Assembly: GCA_938007995.1 (NCBI GenBank)
Contig: CALLLW010000056.1
Coordinates: 31,706-95,705, forward strand
From: an uncultured Granulosicoccaceae bacterium
GTDB lineage: Bacteria; Pseudomonadota; Gammaproteobacteria; Granulosicoccales; Granulosicoccaceae
Reading direction: 5' to 3'
DNA: 64,000 nucleotides
In this document: positions 25,908 through 34,644 of the stretch, in pieces
Layout of the letters: the number at the start of each line of letters is the position of its first letter
Numbering within the stretch: position 1 is the first letter of the stretch
Translations under genes and position numbers: made by a program
The notes under the pieces: generated by a model
Databases searched by the model: none
The model's input: the letters and a program-made list of their open reading frames with translations, nothing else
Told to the model about the DNA's origin: nothing

Positions 25908-27305
25908 TCAGGAGGGCCGGTAATCGGGCTTGGCGCTTAACACCTGATAAACGCCAATCACTCGCTCACGGAATCCACCTTCACAATAACAAAGGTAGTA
26001 CATCCACATGCGGATAAAGCGCTCATCAAAACCCAGTGCGCGAACTTTATCAAGATTACTGGTGAAGGACTCACGCCATTGCTTCAGGGTTAGCGCATAG
26101 TCTTTGGTTAAGTCCTCAAGGCCGATAATATTAAGGTCAGTATCATTAGTTGTGTGATTGGCTATTACATTCAACGACGGCAGGCACCCACCTGGAAAGA
26201 TATAGCGCTGGATAAAATCTACCGACTTACGAGCCTGCTCATAACGTTGATCGGCAATAGTGATTGCCTGCAGCGCCATCAAACCATCGGGCTTCAGCAG
26301 ACTGGAACACTTGGCAAAATACTCTGAAAAATACTGATGACCAACCGCCTCTATCATTTCTATAGAGACAAGCTTATCGAAGCTGCCCTCGAGCTCCCGG
26401 TAGTCTTTTAACAGAACGGTGATTTTGTCTTGCAGTCCGTATTTACGTACCTGCTTCAGCGTGTGCTCTCGCTGCCGTTCAGACAATGTTGTTGTGGTCA
26501 CTTTGCAGCCATAATTTCTAACTGCATGCAATGCCATCCCGCCCCAACCCGTACCGATCTCTACCAGGTGGTCCTCAGGCTTGAGCTCAAGCATCTGACA
26601 GAGCTGATCGAGCTTTGCTATGGAAGCTTGCTCGAGTGTTCTATCATAATTACCATCGAAGAGAGCTGAGGAATACATCATGGTGGGGTCGAGAAACAAT
26701 TCAAAGAAGTCGTTACCGAGATCATAGTGGGCTGAAATATTTTCCTTTGCCCTTGATAGACTGTTTCTGGTAAGTCGCTCAAGCAGGCTCAACGCAATTT
26801 TATTTGAAAGGTTACGCTCTCCGTCCATATCCTTTAGTTGAGATAGATTGCTGACAAAAAACCGAATTACTGCGACCAGATCTGGCGAAGTCCAGTAACC
26901 GTCCATATAGGCCTCTGCCGCACCCACCACACCATTCAGTGCAATCGCTTTGTAGGTTGCGGGATTTTCCACAACAATGTGTGCGTTAATATCCTTGCCG
27001 ATTTCGCCTTGCGCACTGCCGAAGTGATGCTCTTCTTCGTTTTCAGTGATGGTTAAGTGCCCGCGTGGCATTTTTCCAATGTGCTGCAGCACAAGTTTGC
27101 GAAACCATTTGTCGGTTTTGCCATTAGTAACTCTACTCTGATTTTTTTTACCCCGATTTTTTGTACCGTGGGTCGATGTAGTAGAAGCGTTCTCACCGGT
27201 CAGGCTGGCAATACGCTCAACCCCTTTGGGCAGTGCAGTGTTTGCAATGCCAAAGTCGCGTTGATCAAAACCAATTTGCACCTCGGTATCACTTGATGTA
27301 CTCAT
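25908..27305 (-). CDS. cfa: Cyclopropane-fatty-acyl-phospholipid synthase family protein
   Basis: The 465-residue protein has a Cfa lipid-binding N-terminal domain (ALNGVVGAAEAYMDGYWTSPDL) and SAM methyltransferase domain (SAHYDLGNDFFELFLDPTMMYSSALF, motif I VEIGTGWGGMALHAV, VSIEMIEAVGHQYFSEYF, QRYIFPGGCLPS) with the late Cys in YYLCYCEGGF. It methylenates or methylates unsaturated phospholipid acyl chains. About 65 extra N-terminal residues (STSSDTEVQIG...NGKTDKW), rich in Ser/Thr/Lys, precede the normal start. Homologues in ChrR/sigmaE-type operons are involved in singlet-oxygen responses; some Cfa-like proteins make branched or furan fatty acid precursors, so the product need not be a cyclopropane. 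Confidence 0.88.
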   Translation of the reverse strand: MSTSSDTEVQIGFDQRDFGIANTALPKGVERIASLTGENASTTSTHGTKNRGKKNQSRVTNGKTDKWFRKLVLQHIGKMPRGHLTITENEEEHHFGSAQGEIGKDINAHIVVENPATYKAIALNGVVGAAEAYMDGYWTSPDLVAVIRFFVSNLSQLKDMDGERNLSNKIALSLLERLTRNSLSRAKENISAHYDLGNDFFELFLDPTMMYSSALFDGNYDRTLEQASIAKLDQLCQMLELKPEDHLVEIGTGWGGMALHAVRNYGCKVTTTTLSERQREHTLKQVRKYGLQDKITVLLKDYRELEGSFDKLVSIEMIEAVGHQYFSEYFAKCSSLLKPDGLMALQAITIADQRYEQARKSVDFIQRYIFPGGCLPSLNVIANHTTNDTDLNIIGLEDLTKDYALTLKQWRESFTSNLDKVRALGFDERFIRMWMYYLCYCEGGFRERVIGVYQVLSAKPDYRPS

Positions 27306-27334
27306 CAATCATTCACCGTAAATAGAAGTTAATT

Positions 27335-28258
27335 TTATAGCTTTATCGAAGCTGCTGATTTTGCCGGGTGTGGAACAAACGGCACCTTCTTTAACCAAAG
27401 CTTTAAGGCCTGCCAGTATATGGCGAGTGTTACTTTTGCTGTCATGAGCGGATAAACGCAGAGAATCCAGGTGAGAGACCGGGTGGTTATTCTCACGTGT
27501 TTAAAAACCACACCCGAGTCAAACTGTACCGAATCCCCGGATTTCTGCACCTCAGCGTTACTGGTGTGTTGTGGTCGAGCCAGAAGTGCAAGCGAATAAC
27601 GCAGCGTGTCTGTCGGCACGTTACCGCGCCACTGGTAAACAAGATTCATTGGCATAAAAGGTGAGACGTGCATTTGCTTTTCAAACTCAACTGCTTCAGC
27701 AGTTTCACAGGCTCGCAAATCAAGCACATAATGGTGTTTTTCTCCCCACGGGGTGTTAGTGACTTCAATCAATAACGCAAGTAAGTCGTGTGACCCGGCA
27801 CTGTAGCAGTAGTAACAGCTTATAGGATTGGTAATATAGCCAAAGTAACGCAGGTTTGTCAGCACACATACTGAACCGGTTACGTCAACGCCGATACTAT
27901 TCTTCACCGCCTGCCTGACAGCTGCGTCAACTGGCTGGGAAAAATCACCGTTGATAGAAAAATAATCTGCTCTTCGAAAACGCGCAAGGCAAAATCGGCT
28001 AACTCCCCAGAACCAGTTTTTACGCAGAACGCTGTCAAGTTCAGACAGATTCAGGTACATCATGAAGACGCGATATTTAAATTTATGCGCGACCGGCTTA
28101 TGGCGTTGATGCCAGACGATGCCACGGTAGATCGCGCTGCAATTTGCTACCGACCCGCACTGATCCGAAACAGGCGACTGACCCGAAACTGCCGACTGGC
28201 CCGATTCAGGCAACTGAAGACTCGCTTTTCCCGGTTGATTCGCCAGGTAACGCTCCAT
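27335..28258 (-). CDS. DUF1365 family protein
   Basis: The family core starts [32 protein letters not shown] and continues with [32 protein letters not shown] and [20 protein letters not shown]1365 proteins nearly always sit with cfa and an FAD amine-oxidase-like gene, as here, but their activity is unproven. The start is unclear. The ATG at 28258 overlaps the preceding gene by 53 nt, and the frame stays open to 28333. The ~35 residues before the core include a 6-residue repeat ([12 protein letters not shown]) from an 18-nt DNA repeat, so a start nearer the core is also possible. Confidence 0.82.
   Translation of the reverse strand: MERYLANQPGKASLQLPESGQSAVSGQSPVSDQCGSVANCSAIYRGIVWHQRHKPVAHKFKYRVFMMYLNLSELDSVLRKNWFWGVSRFCLARFRRADYFSINGDFSQPVDAAVRQAVKNSIGVDVTGSVCVLTNLRYFGYITNPISCYYCYSAGSHDLLALLIEVTNTPWGEKHHYVLDLRACETAEAVEFEKQMHVSPFMPMNLVYQWRGNVPTDTLRYSLALLARPQHTSNAEVQKSGDSVQFDSGVVFKHVRITTRSLTWILCVYPLMTAKVTLAIYWQALKLWLKKVPFVPHPAKSAASIKL
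28150..28203. repeat. 18-nt tandem repeat inside the DUF1365 N-terminus
   Basis: Three units of 18 nt (28150-28167, 28168-28185, 28186-28203) share the core CTGACCCG/CTGGCCCG on the plus strand. They begin just beyond the FAD-protein stop (28206 on the minus strand) and encode a Gly-Gln-Ser-rich 6-residue repeat in DUF1365. The repeat probably expanded in the junction between the two genes. Confidence 0.65.
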
Positions 28259-29603
28259 TGTCGGCCATAACCGAGCGAGCCGGCCTGTGATGCGGGGTAT
28301 CACTATTAGAGTTTTCGAAAGGCTGTTTTGCATTCACTGATTCAACCACCCGCAGTGCACTTTTAACCCCGTCTTCGTGAAACCCGTTCGCCCAGTATGC
28401 ACCGCAGTACCAGGTGTTCTTCAAGCCTGCGATTTCACTCCATCGCGATTGCGCTGTAACGCCGGCGCGGGTAAATACGGGATGACTGTAATGGTAAACA
28501 CCGAGTATTTTGTTTTGATCAATGGTTTCGGTCTGATTCAAACTCACACAGAATGTTGTATCTGCCTCTATACCCTGGAGAATGTTCATGTTGTAGGTCA
28601 GCATAGGCAGTGGATCCTTTTCATCACGCTTATGATCCGCTCTTGGCAGCCGGTAGTTCCAACTTGACCATGCCTGCTCACGCCACGGTAATCTACTGCG
28701 ATCAGTATGCAATACGACTTCATTTTCCCGGTACGGTATCGCACCCAGAATTTCCTTTTCAACAGTAGTAGCATCGTTAAGCAGCGACAGCGCCTGATCA
28801 CTGTGAGTAGCAAAAATCAAGGCATCATAGCGCTCATTGACCGATGCATTACTGCCAACTTTATATTCAATATCGACCCACTGTTCAGAGCGGTCTATTT
28901 TCTCGATAGACACTCCGGTTTTAATTGAATCCTTGTACGGCTGCGTCAGTTTGGGCAGGTAACTGCGTGACCCACCTGTTACTGTATACCACTGCGGACG
29001 GTTCTTTACCGACAACAGTCCGTGATTCTTGAAGAATCGAATAAAAAACAGTGCAGGAAATGCATCCATACCCTCCAGTGACGACGACCAGATCGCAGCT
29101 CCCATCGGAACCAGATATTTTTCACGGAACATCTGACCAAAGTTTTTTTCTTTAAGATAATCCGCCAGACTTAAATCAGCGGAAATATTATTACTCTCGA
29201 GATCAGCGAGTGCGGTTTTATTGAACCGAACAATGTCGCTCAGCATTTTCCAGTAGGCAGGCCGCAGTAGATTTTTCCGATCTGCAAACAGTGTGTTGAT
29301 ATTACTGCCGGCGTACTCAAGGCCCGATTCCTCGCAGGTTACACTAAAACTCATTTCAGACTTGCGTCCGCTAACACCGATCTCTTTCATCAGCTCGATA
29401 AACCCTGGATACGTCCAATCGTTGTAAACGATAAATCCGGTATCTACGCTATACGATTTCCCGGCAACCTCGACATTTTTGGTTGCGGTATGACCGCCTA
29501 CCTCTGCCGCAGCTTCCAGTACGGTGACGTCATGTGTGCGAGACAAATAGTATGCACAGCTCAACCCGGAAATACCGCCACCAACTATTGCAATCTTCAA
29601 CAC
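28206..29603 (-). CDS. FAD-dependent amine-oxidase-like protein of the cfa/DUF1365 cluster
   Basis: The ~465-residue flavoprotein has the dinucleotide-binding start [40 protein letters not shown] and the second FAD contact region [20 protein letters not shown]; it ends with [19 protein letters not shown], typical of the NAD(P)/FAD proteins paired with DUF1365 and Cfa. A GTG at 29603 is chosen; AAAGGTAGG lies just upstream and the Rossmann strand begins two residues later. It might oxidise a modified fatty acid, for example in furan fatty-acid formation, but substrate is inferred from context only. Downstream overlaps DUF1365. Confidence 0.85.
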   Translation of the reverse strand: MLKIAIVGGGISGLSCAYYLSRTHDVTVLEAAAEVGGHTATKNVEVAGKSYSVDTGFIVYNDWTYPGFIELMKEIGVSGRKSEMSFSVTCEESGLEYAGSNINTLFADRKNLLRPAYWKMLSDIVRFNKTALADLESNNISADLSLADYLKEKNFGQMFREKYLVPMGAAIWSSSLEGMDAFPALFFIRFFKNHGLLSVKNRPQWYTVTGGSRSYLPKLTQPYKDSIKTGVSIEKIDRSEQWVDIEYKVGSNASVNERYDALIFATHSDQALSLLNDATTVEKEILGAIPYRENEVVLHTDRSRLPWREQAWSSWNYRLPRADHKRDEKDPLPMLTYNMNILQGIEADTTFCVSLNQTETIDQNKILGVYHYSHPVFTRAGVTAQSRWSEIAGLKNTWYCGAYWANGFHEDGVKSALRVVESVNAKQPFENSNSDTPHHRPARSVMADNGALPGESTGKSESSVA

Positions 29604-29645
29604 TGACCTACCTTTTCCAAGCAAAATTTGCGGTCTTTAACCTGT

Positions 29646-30422
29646 TCATGCCGACCTCACCAGACGTGGACCGATCCAACGGTACCAAACCGATGGTATC
29701 AAAGACGGAATTTTCAGTGACAACCACAAGCGCCAGGGAAAATTGACTGTCAACTTTCTTTTCGCAACGCCCTTGATTATTCGACTGGCAGCTTCCGGTG
29801 GATGCATCAGAAACGGCATCGGGAAATCATTCTGACTGGTCATTTCTGTTGCCACAAAACCAGGATTAACAACGGTTACATCTATCTTTTTTTCAAGATC
29901 CAGTCGCAATGTGTTGAATAGGTAACTCATTGCCGCTTTGGATGAACCATAGGCTTCGGCACGAGGCAAGCCGGTTACAGCAGACAAACTGGCAATCGCT
30001 ACGATTTGCGGCTTCGCAGTTGAATTAACTTCAGCCTTTTTTAACAGCGGCAATGCCACCACGGTTGAGTTGACTGCCCCGAACAGGTTGACATCATAGA
30101 CTCGCCTGAACAGGTTGACATCGAGATCTACATTATCAATGTACTCGCATCGTCCTGCACAGATGATCAGTATGTCGAGCGAGTCGACCATGCCAGTTAG
30201 AGTTGCTCGAACCTCGTCAGTGCTTTCATCTTGGGTAACATCGAAAGCGAGCGGTACGATGCGACCAGACAATGCCTGAGCTTTCGATTCAAGCTCTGTG
30301 AGTTTGTCTGTACTCCTTGCGCTGACTACAACCGTGTTGCCGGTAGCAGCAAGCTGTAGCGCAAGTTCAGAGCCGATGCCGGAACTCGCACCCGTTATCC
30401 AAATATTTTTATTCTCGATCAT
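29646..30422 (-). CDS. Short-chain dehydrogenase/reductase
   Basis: The 258-residue SDR shows the cofactor motif WITGASSGIGSELALQL (TGxxxGxG), the NAG-like IICAGRCEY, the catalytic Ser-Tyr-Lys in ASLSAVTGLPRAEAYGSSKAAMSYL and the PG motif VVNPGFVATEM. All active-site residues are intact. It lies 22 nt before the FAD protein and 41 nt after the NTF2-like gene, in the lipid-modification operon. The C-terminal hydrophobic stretch (WRLWLSLKIPSLIPSVWYRW) could contact the membrane. Confidence 0.88.
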   Translation of the reverse strand: MIENKNIWITGASSGIGSELALQLAATGNTVVVSARSTDKLTELESKAQALSGRIVPLAFDVTQDESTDEVRATLTGMVDSLDILIICAGRCEYIDNVDLDVNLFRRVYDVNLFGAVNSTVVALPLLKKAEVNSTAKPQIVAIASLSAVTGLPRAEAYGSSKAAMSYLFNTLRLDLEKKIDVTVVNPGFVATEMTSQNDFPMPFLMHPPEAASRIIKGVAKRKLTVNFPWRLWLSLKIPSLIPSVWYRWIGPRLVRSA

Positions 30423-30463
30423 TGAGCACCAGTTACATTAAACATCCAGCAGTTGAAATGTGT

Positions 30464-30919
30464 CTATTTGACCGGGTGCTGCTTGCCGGCCGATACGCGA
30501 TGAGCCCGACGCTTGAGCCATCTCACCGGTGCACCGAGTACCGGCACGTTTTCGTATATCAGCGCACCCACATCATATATGTCTTCGTGGAAAGTTACTT
30601 TCTCGTTGAATTCCAGCAAAGATACACCACGGACTTTGATTTCGTTGCCTCCCGACAGCTTTGGATGCTGAAAATACATGTCCCATTTGATTGAGGTTCG
30701 GTTGCTCAACCGACACTCTTCAAGATAATCAAACCTACAGCTGGTCACATTTTTGTAGACACCTTCAAAGTATTCGCTGAGCTGGTCAAGCCCTTCGACC
30801 CTGCCGAGCGGGTCCACGAAGGTCACGTCGTTGGCGTAGATTTTCGCAAGATCCTCTCGCTCAAGCGTGTGAGCATCAGCAAAGATCTGCTGCAGGTCGT
30901 CAACCACCGTTTGATTCAT
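30464..30919 (-). CDS. NTF2-like/SnoaL-family protein
   Basis: The 151-residue protein has the NTF2-like cone-fold pattern: ADAHTLEREDLAKIYANDVTFVDPLGRVEGLDQLSEYFEG then TSIKWDMYFQHPKL and VRGVSLLEFNEKVTFHEDIYD. It is the first gene of the operon ending with DUF2878; such proteins are standard companions of SDR, cfa and DUF1365 in ChrR-sigmaE-type clusters. The ATG at 30919 fits the family N-terminus (NQTVVDDLQQIF); the frame extends to 31018 but those residues are Arg-rich and unlike the family. Catalytic role unknown. Confidence 0.82.
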   Translation of the reverse strand: MNQTVVDDLQQIFADAHTLEREDLAKIYANDVTFVDPLGRVEGLDQLSEYFEGVYKNVTSCRFDYLEECRLSNRTSIKWDMYFQHPKLSGGNEIKVRGVSLLEFNEKVTFHEDIYDVGALIYENVPVLGAPVRWLKRRAHRVSAGKQHPVK

Positions 30920-31175
30920 ATGGACTGATTCCGTGTTGCCGCATCTGCCCGGCGTGTCATTTCGCGACGCTATGTTACCGGATTTTTCGTATACACGGCG
31001 TAACCGCCAGGTGCACACACGCTTTTTCTTGTAACGTCTGAATGATCAAAGAAACACGATTAAAACTGAACACTCAAGAGAAAATATCACACACTGTTTT
31101 TCGGGTTTTGACCTGGCCCGCTGCTATACAACCGATCAATATCACCAGTGATGAATGGTTTTATGCTTTTAAGAG

Positions 31176-31343
31176 TCAAATTACCCACGAAGGTTCTAAG
31201 CGCGGACAAGCGCGCCTGCGCAGCGTGGTACTTTCTTTGATGTCAGGCGCATCTTTCAGTGCCTTCGAGACAGTCGTCACTGCGAGACCCGTCATACAGG
31301 CGATCGTTTTAAGCGTGGGCTTTTTTCGCAGTTCCTCAACCAT
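31176..31343 (-). pseudogene. Relic of a LacI-family regulator (DNA-binding domain only)
   Basis: A 55-codon frame on the minus strand starts with ATG at 31343 and reads VEELRKKPTLKTIACMTGLAVTTVSKALKDAPDIKES, an almost intact LacI-type helix-turn-helix (TLKTIA-x-MTGL-x-VTTVS-x-ALKD). The sequence then leaves the family pattern (TLRRRACPRLEPSWVI) and stops at 31176; no hinge or periplasmic-binding-like domain follows. It is most easily read as the 5' stub of a deleted regulator gene. Expression as a small DNA-binding peptide cannot be excluded. Confidence 0.75.
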
Positions 31344-31964
31344 ATTCAGGCCCGATAACCCGCGAGGGTATCTTCACGCTCCTTTTCGTAGAATAAAACC
31401 TTTAGCTGCAACGTTGTAGTTGAGGATACCACGCTGTGCTAATCAGTAGACTTTTCAACCAACTCAACAGTCTGTATCTTTTGAAGACACCTGAGCATAT
31501 CTCGCAGGCACATGTTTTTACAGCGAATTTTATTTTTACGTTTGGCACCGTACGACGCCAATGAAGCCAATTCGGGTTTGTCGGGCATCAATGCTTTTTC
31601 GTTTAAAGACCGAAGCAGTTGCAGGTAATTTTGCATTCCGCAGTGAGTTTACTTGTCGTTTTGCATCGATGCGATCGCACGCTTTCTAAAGCCGCTGAAG
31701 TATTTATGCGCTCTCTGCCAACGACCCACAACTCAGCAACGCAAAACGCACCGACAGTCGATAACAAGGATGCCGCTCCTGCAACAGAGATGGCGTAAGT
31801 CCGTCGGCCAACGATCAGCTCATTTTCACGCTACGAATCAGGCTACGATTGCAGACACTATTAACTGAGTTGTAGCTGACCCGCAGGCTAAAAAGGCCGA
31901 CGCAGACAAGCACAGCAATAACCTGTGCTACATTGCCGGTTTATTCACAGTTGCGGGCCTTTCA
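31344..31964. other. Intergenic stretch upstream of the DMGDH-like gene
   Basis: About 620 bases separate the LacI relic from the flavoprotein gene. A 65-codon minus-strand frame at 31439-31636 (starting QNYLQLLRSLNEKA) is not recognised and may be spurious. A plus-strand stretch around 31640-31800 is Ala/Thr-rich and ends in a stop; it may be another decayed gene. Nothing here can be named. Confidence 0.4.
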
Positions 31965-34511
31965 ATGCAATCACACGCACGCGCAGTAGTTATCGGTGGC
32001 GGAGTTGTTGGTTGTTCTGTCCTGTTCCATCTTGCCAAAGCGGGATGGACTGACGTACTTCTAATTGAACGCTCAGAGCTTACCTCAGGCTCTTCATGGC
32101 ATGCCGCCGGCGGTTTTCACACACTTAATGGTGATCCCAACGTCGCCAGATTGCAGGCATACACCGTATCGCTCTACCAGGAGCTTGAAAAGTTATCCGG
32201 TCAGTCCTGTGGATTGCATCTGACAGGCGGTGTGATGATGGCTGACACGGAAGAACGCATGAACTTCCTGCGTTATATACATGCCACCGGTCGTACGCTT
32301 GGTATGCAAACCGAGTTAATCAGCCCGACCGAAGCAAAGGCTATGTTCCCGCTGATGGATGAGCGCAACTTTGTAGGTGCATTGTGGGATCCCGTTGAAG
32401 GTCACCTTGATCCATCGGGAACAACACACGCTTACGCCAAGGCAGCACAGTCACTTGGCGCACACATTCAGCTTCGCAACAGAGTCACTGACATACAGCA
32501 AACAGCCAGCGGTGGCTGGAACGTTATCACTGAAAAAGGCACCGTTACCACAGAGCATGTGGTCAATGCCGGTGGCTTATGGGCTCGCGAAATCGGCCGT
32601 ATGGCGGGCATAGAACTTCCGGTTCTCGCTATGGAACATATGTATCTGCTGACTGATGAAATGCCGGAAGTGGTTGAGTTTAATCAAGACACAGGCCGGG
32701 AGCTGGTGGGAGTTATAGACTTTAAGGGTGAAATCTACACCCGCCAGGAGCGCAACGGCTTATTGCTTGGTACTTACGAAAAAGCCTGCAAACCGTGGTC
32801 CTCGACAACAACACCATGGGACTTCGGTCATGAACTGTTGGCACCTGATCTTGATCGTATCGCCCCATCACTTGAAATCGGCTTTGAACATTTTCCGGCC
32901 TTTGCCAATGCCGGTATCAAGCAAACCGTGAACGGGCCTTTTACTTTCGCACCTGACGGCAATCCGCTTGTTGGTCCGGTGCAGGGGCTGCAAAACTTCT
33001 GGTGTGCCTGTGCAGTGATGGCGGGCTTCAGCCAGGGTGGCGGCGTTGGGTTGGCTCTGGCTAACTGGATGGTTGATGGCGATCCGGGCTATGACATCTT
33101 CGGTATGGATGTAGCGCGTTATGGCGACTTCACCACACTTGGTTATACCAACGCCAAAGTTCGCGAAAATTACTCCAGACGATTCTCCATTCGTTTTCCA
33201 AATGAAGAATTGCCCGCTGCCAGACCACAACAAACAACGCCGCTGTACGACATCATGGTACGCGACAACAACGCGGTCATGGGCGATACTTGGGGCCTTG
33301 AAACACCCTTATGGTTCGCACCGCAAGGCACGCAGGCAGTCGATGAACTGTCATTCCATCGATCAAACGATTTTGAACACGTAGGCAATGAAGTAAGGGC
33401 AGTGCGCGAGCGCGTAGGCGTGACCGAAATCGCCAACTTTGCAAAGTATAAAGTCACCGGCACTGGTGCAGAAAGCTGGCTAAACCAATTAATGACCAAC
33501 ACCATGCCAGCTACCGGGCGCATTGTTTTAAGTCCAATGCTGAATCACAACGGCAAGCTCATTGGTGACTTTACCATCGCCAAATCTGCAGATAACAGCT
33601 TTTATGTCTGGGGCTCATCCGGTGCACAGATCTATCATATGCGATGGTTCGAACAACACCTGCCAGCAGACAACACGGTAAACATTCATCGCTATGGGCA
33701 AACTATGGTGGGACTGTCTATTGCCGGTCCGCATTCAAGAGACGTACTGGCTAAACTTGCTAACCAGCCCGCTGATGTTCAATCGCTGAAGTTTATGGAT
33801 CACAGAGCCGTAGACATTGCGGCTTGCCCGTGCGTGGTAAACCGTATCACCTACACCGGCGACCTCGGTTATGAATTGTGGATGGAACCCGCTTATGAAC
33901 GACGCATCTATCTGGCAATAAAAAAAGCCGGTGAAGCGTTCGGTATACAGGATTTCGGTATGCGCGCCCTGCTTTCGATGCGGCTTGAGAAAAACTTCCC
34001 GACATGGTTTGCAGAACTCCGACCAATCTATGGTCCTTATGAAGCTGGCATGGATCGATTCGTTAAAATTAAAAAGAATCACTTTATCGGTCGCGACAAA
34101 GCGGCTGATGAATTTGCTACCGGTGGCAACTTACGCAGAGTAACGTTTTCAGTAGACACCGATAAAACCGATGTCATGGGTGATGAACCGATCTGGGCTA
34201 AGACTGATGCTGACTTTCAAACCATCAGCCCGCCACACGATTATGGTGCAACACGCTTTGATGCCAATGGCACTGCCACCGGCAAACCTGCAATACAAAC
34301 CGATGGCGAATGGCGGGTGATCGGCTGGGTAACATCCGGCGGCTATGGCCACTCAGTCAAAAAATCTCTTGCTCAGGGCTACATACCAAAGCAACTGGCA
34401 GATAACACGGCAACAGACTTTTTTGAAGTAGAGATACTCGGCAAGCGCTACCCTGCCCGACTGGCACCGGAACCACTGTTCGATCCTACAGGTGCAAAAA
34501 TGCGTTCGTAA
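31965..34511 (+). CDS. DMGDH/sarcosine dehydrogenase-like flavoprotein with GcvT domain
   Basis: The 848-residue protein has an FAD Rossmann start (VVIGGGVVGCSVLFHLAKAGW), then SSWHAAGGFHTL, where the His of S-x-WHAAG is the residue carrying covalent FAD in dimethylglycine and sarcosine dehydrogenases. A DAO-type domain runs to ~residue 380, then FAO and GcvT folate-binding domains (~430-845: HVGNEVRAVRERVGVTEIANFAKYKVTG, YTGDLGYELWMEP, GWVTSGGYGHSVKKSLAQGYI). Such enzymes N-demethylate secondary or tertiary amines and pass the methylene group to tetrahydrofolate. The substrate is unknown; the convergent neighbour is xsc, raising the possibility of N-methylated taurines rather than glycine derivatives. 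Confidence 0.88.
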   Translation: MQSHARAVVIGGGVVGCSVLFHLAKAGWTDVLLIERSELTSGSSWHAAGGFHTLNGDPNVARLQAYTVSLYQELEKLSGQSCGLHLTGGVMMADTEERMNFLRYIHATGRTLGMQTELISPTEAKAMFPLMDERNFVGALWDPVEGHLDPSGTTHAYAKAAQSLGAHIQLRNRVTDIQQTASGGWNVITEKGTVTTEHVVNAGGLWAREIGRMAGIELPVLAMEHMYLLTDEMPEVVEFNQDTGRELVGVIDFKGEIYTRQERNGLLLGTYEKACKPWSSTTTPWDFGHELLAPDLDRIAPSLEIGFEHFPAFANAGIKQTVNGPFTFAPDGNPLVGPVQGLQNFWCACAVMAGFSQGGGVGLALANWMVDGDPGYDIFGMDVARYGDFTTLGYTNAKVRENYSRRFSIRFPNEELPAARPQQTTPLYDIMVRDNNAVMGDTWGLETPLWFAPQGTQAVDELSFHRSNDFEHVGNEVRAVRERVGVTEIANFAKYKVTGTGAESWLNQLMTNTMPATGRIVLSPMLNHNGKLIGDFTIAKSADNSFYVWGSSGAQIYHMRWFEQHLPADNTVNIHRYGQTMVGLSIAGPHSRDVLAKLANQPADVQSLKFMDHRAVDIAACPCVVNRITYTGDLGYELWMEPAYERRIYLAIKKAGEAFGIQDFGMRALLSMRLEKNFPTWFAELRPIYGPYEAGMDRFVKIKKNHFIGRDKAADEFATGGNLRRVTFSVDTDKTDVMGDEPIWAKTDADFQTISPPHDYGATRFDANGTATGKPAIQTDGEWRVIGWVTSGGYGHSVKKSLAQGYIPKQLADNTATDFFEVEILGKRYPARLAPEPLFDPTGAKMRS

Positions 34512-34588
34512 TTACAGAAAGCGGTTTGATGCCATGGGGCAGTTCGCACAGACTACTGTGAAGTCTTTAAAGTATCTGCTCACAACAT

Positions 34589-34617
34589 AAAAAACCCCGC
34601 ATGAAGCGGGGTTTTCT
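34589..34617. terminator. Bidirectional terminator between the flavoprotein and xsc
   Basis: AAAACCCCGC-ATGAA-GCGGGGTTTT forms a GC stem flanked by A and T runs, so it can terminate both the plus-strand flavoprotein transcript and the minus-strand xsc transcript. Confidence 0.9.
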
Positions 34618-34644
34618 ATTGGCACTATCAAAATTATCTGCAGT

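Noticed and set aside
31042..31419. A 125-codon plus-strand frame downstream of the lipid operon
   Set aside because: Its opposite strand holds the LacI-type helix-turn-helix relic, which matches a known family far better.
31439..31636. A 65-codon minus-strand frame upstream of the DMGDH-like gene
   Set aside because: Lys/Arg/Leu-rich with no recognised family; kept only as a remark on the intergenic stretch.
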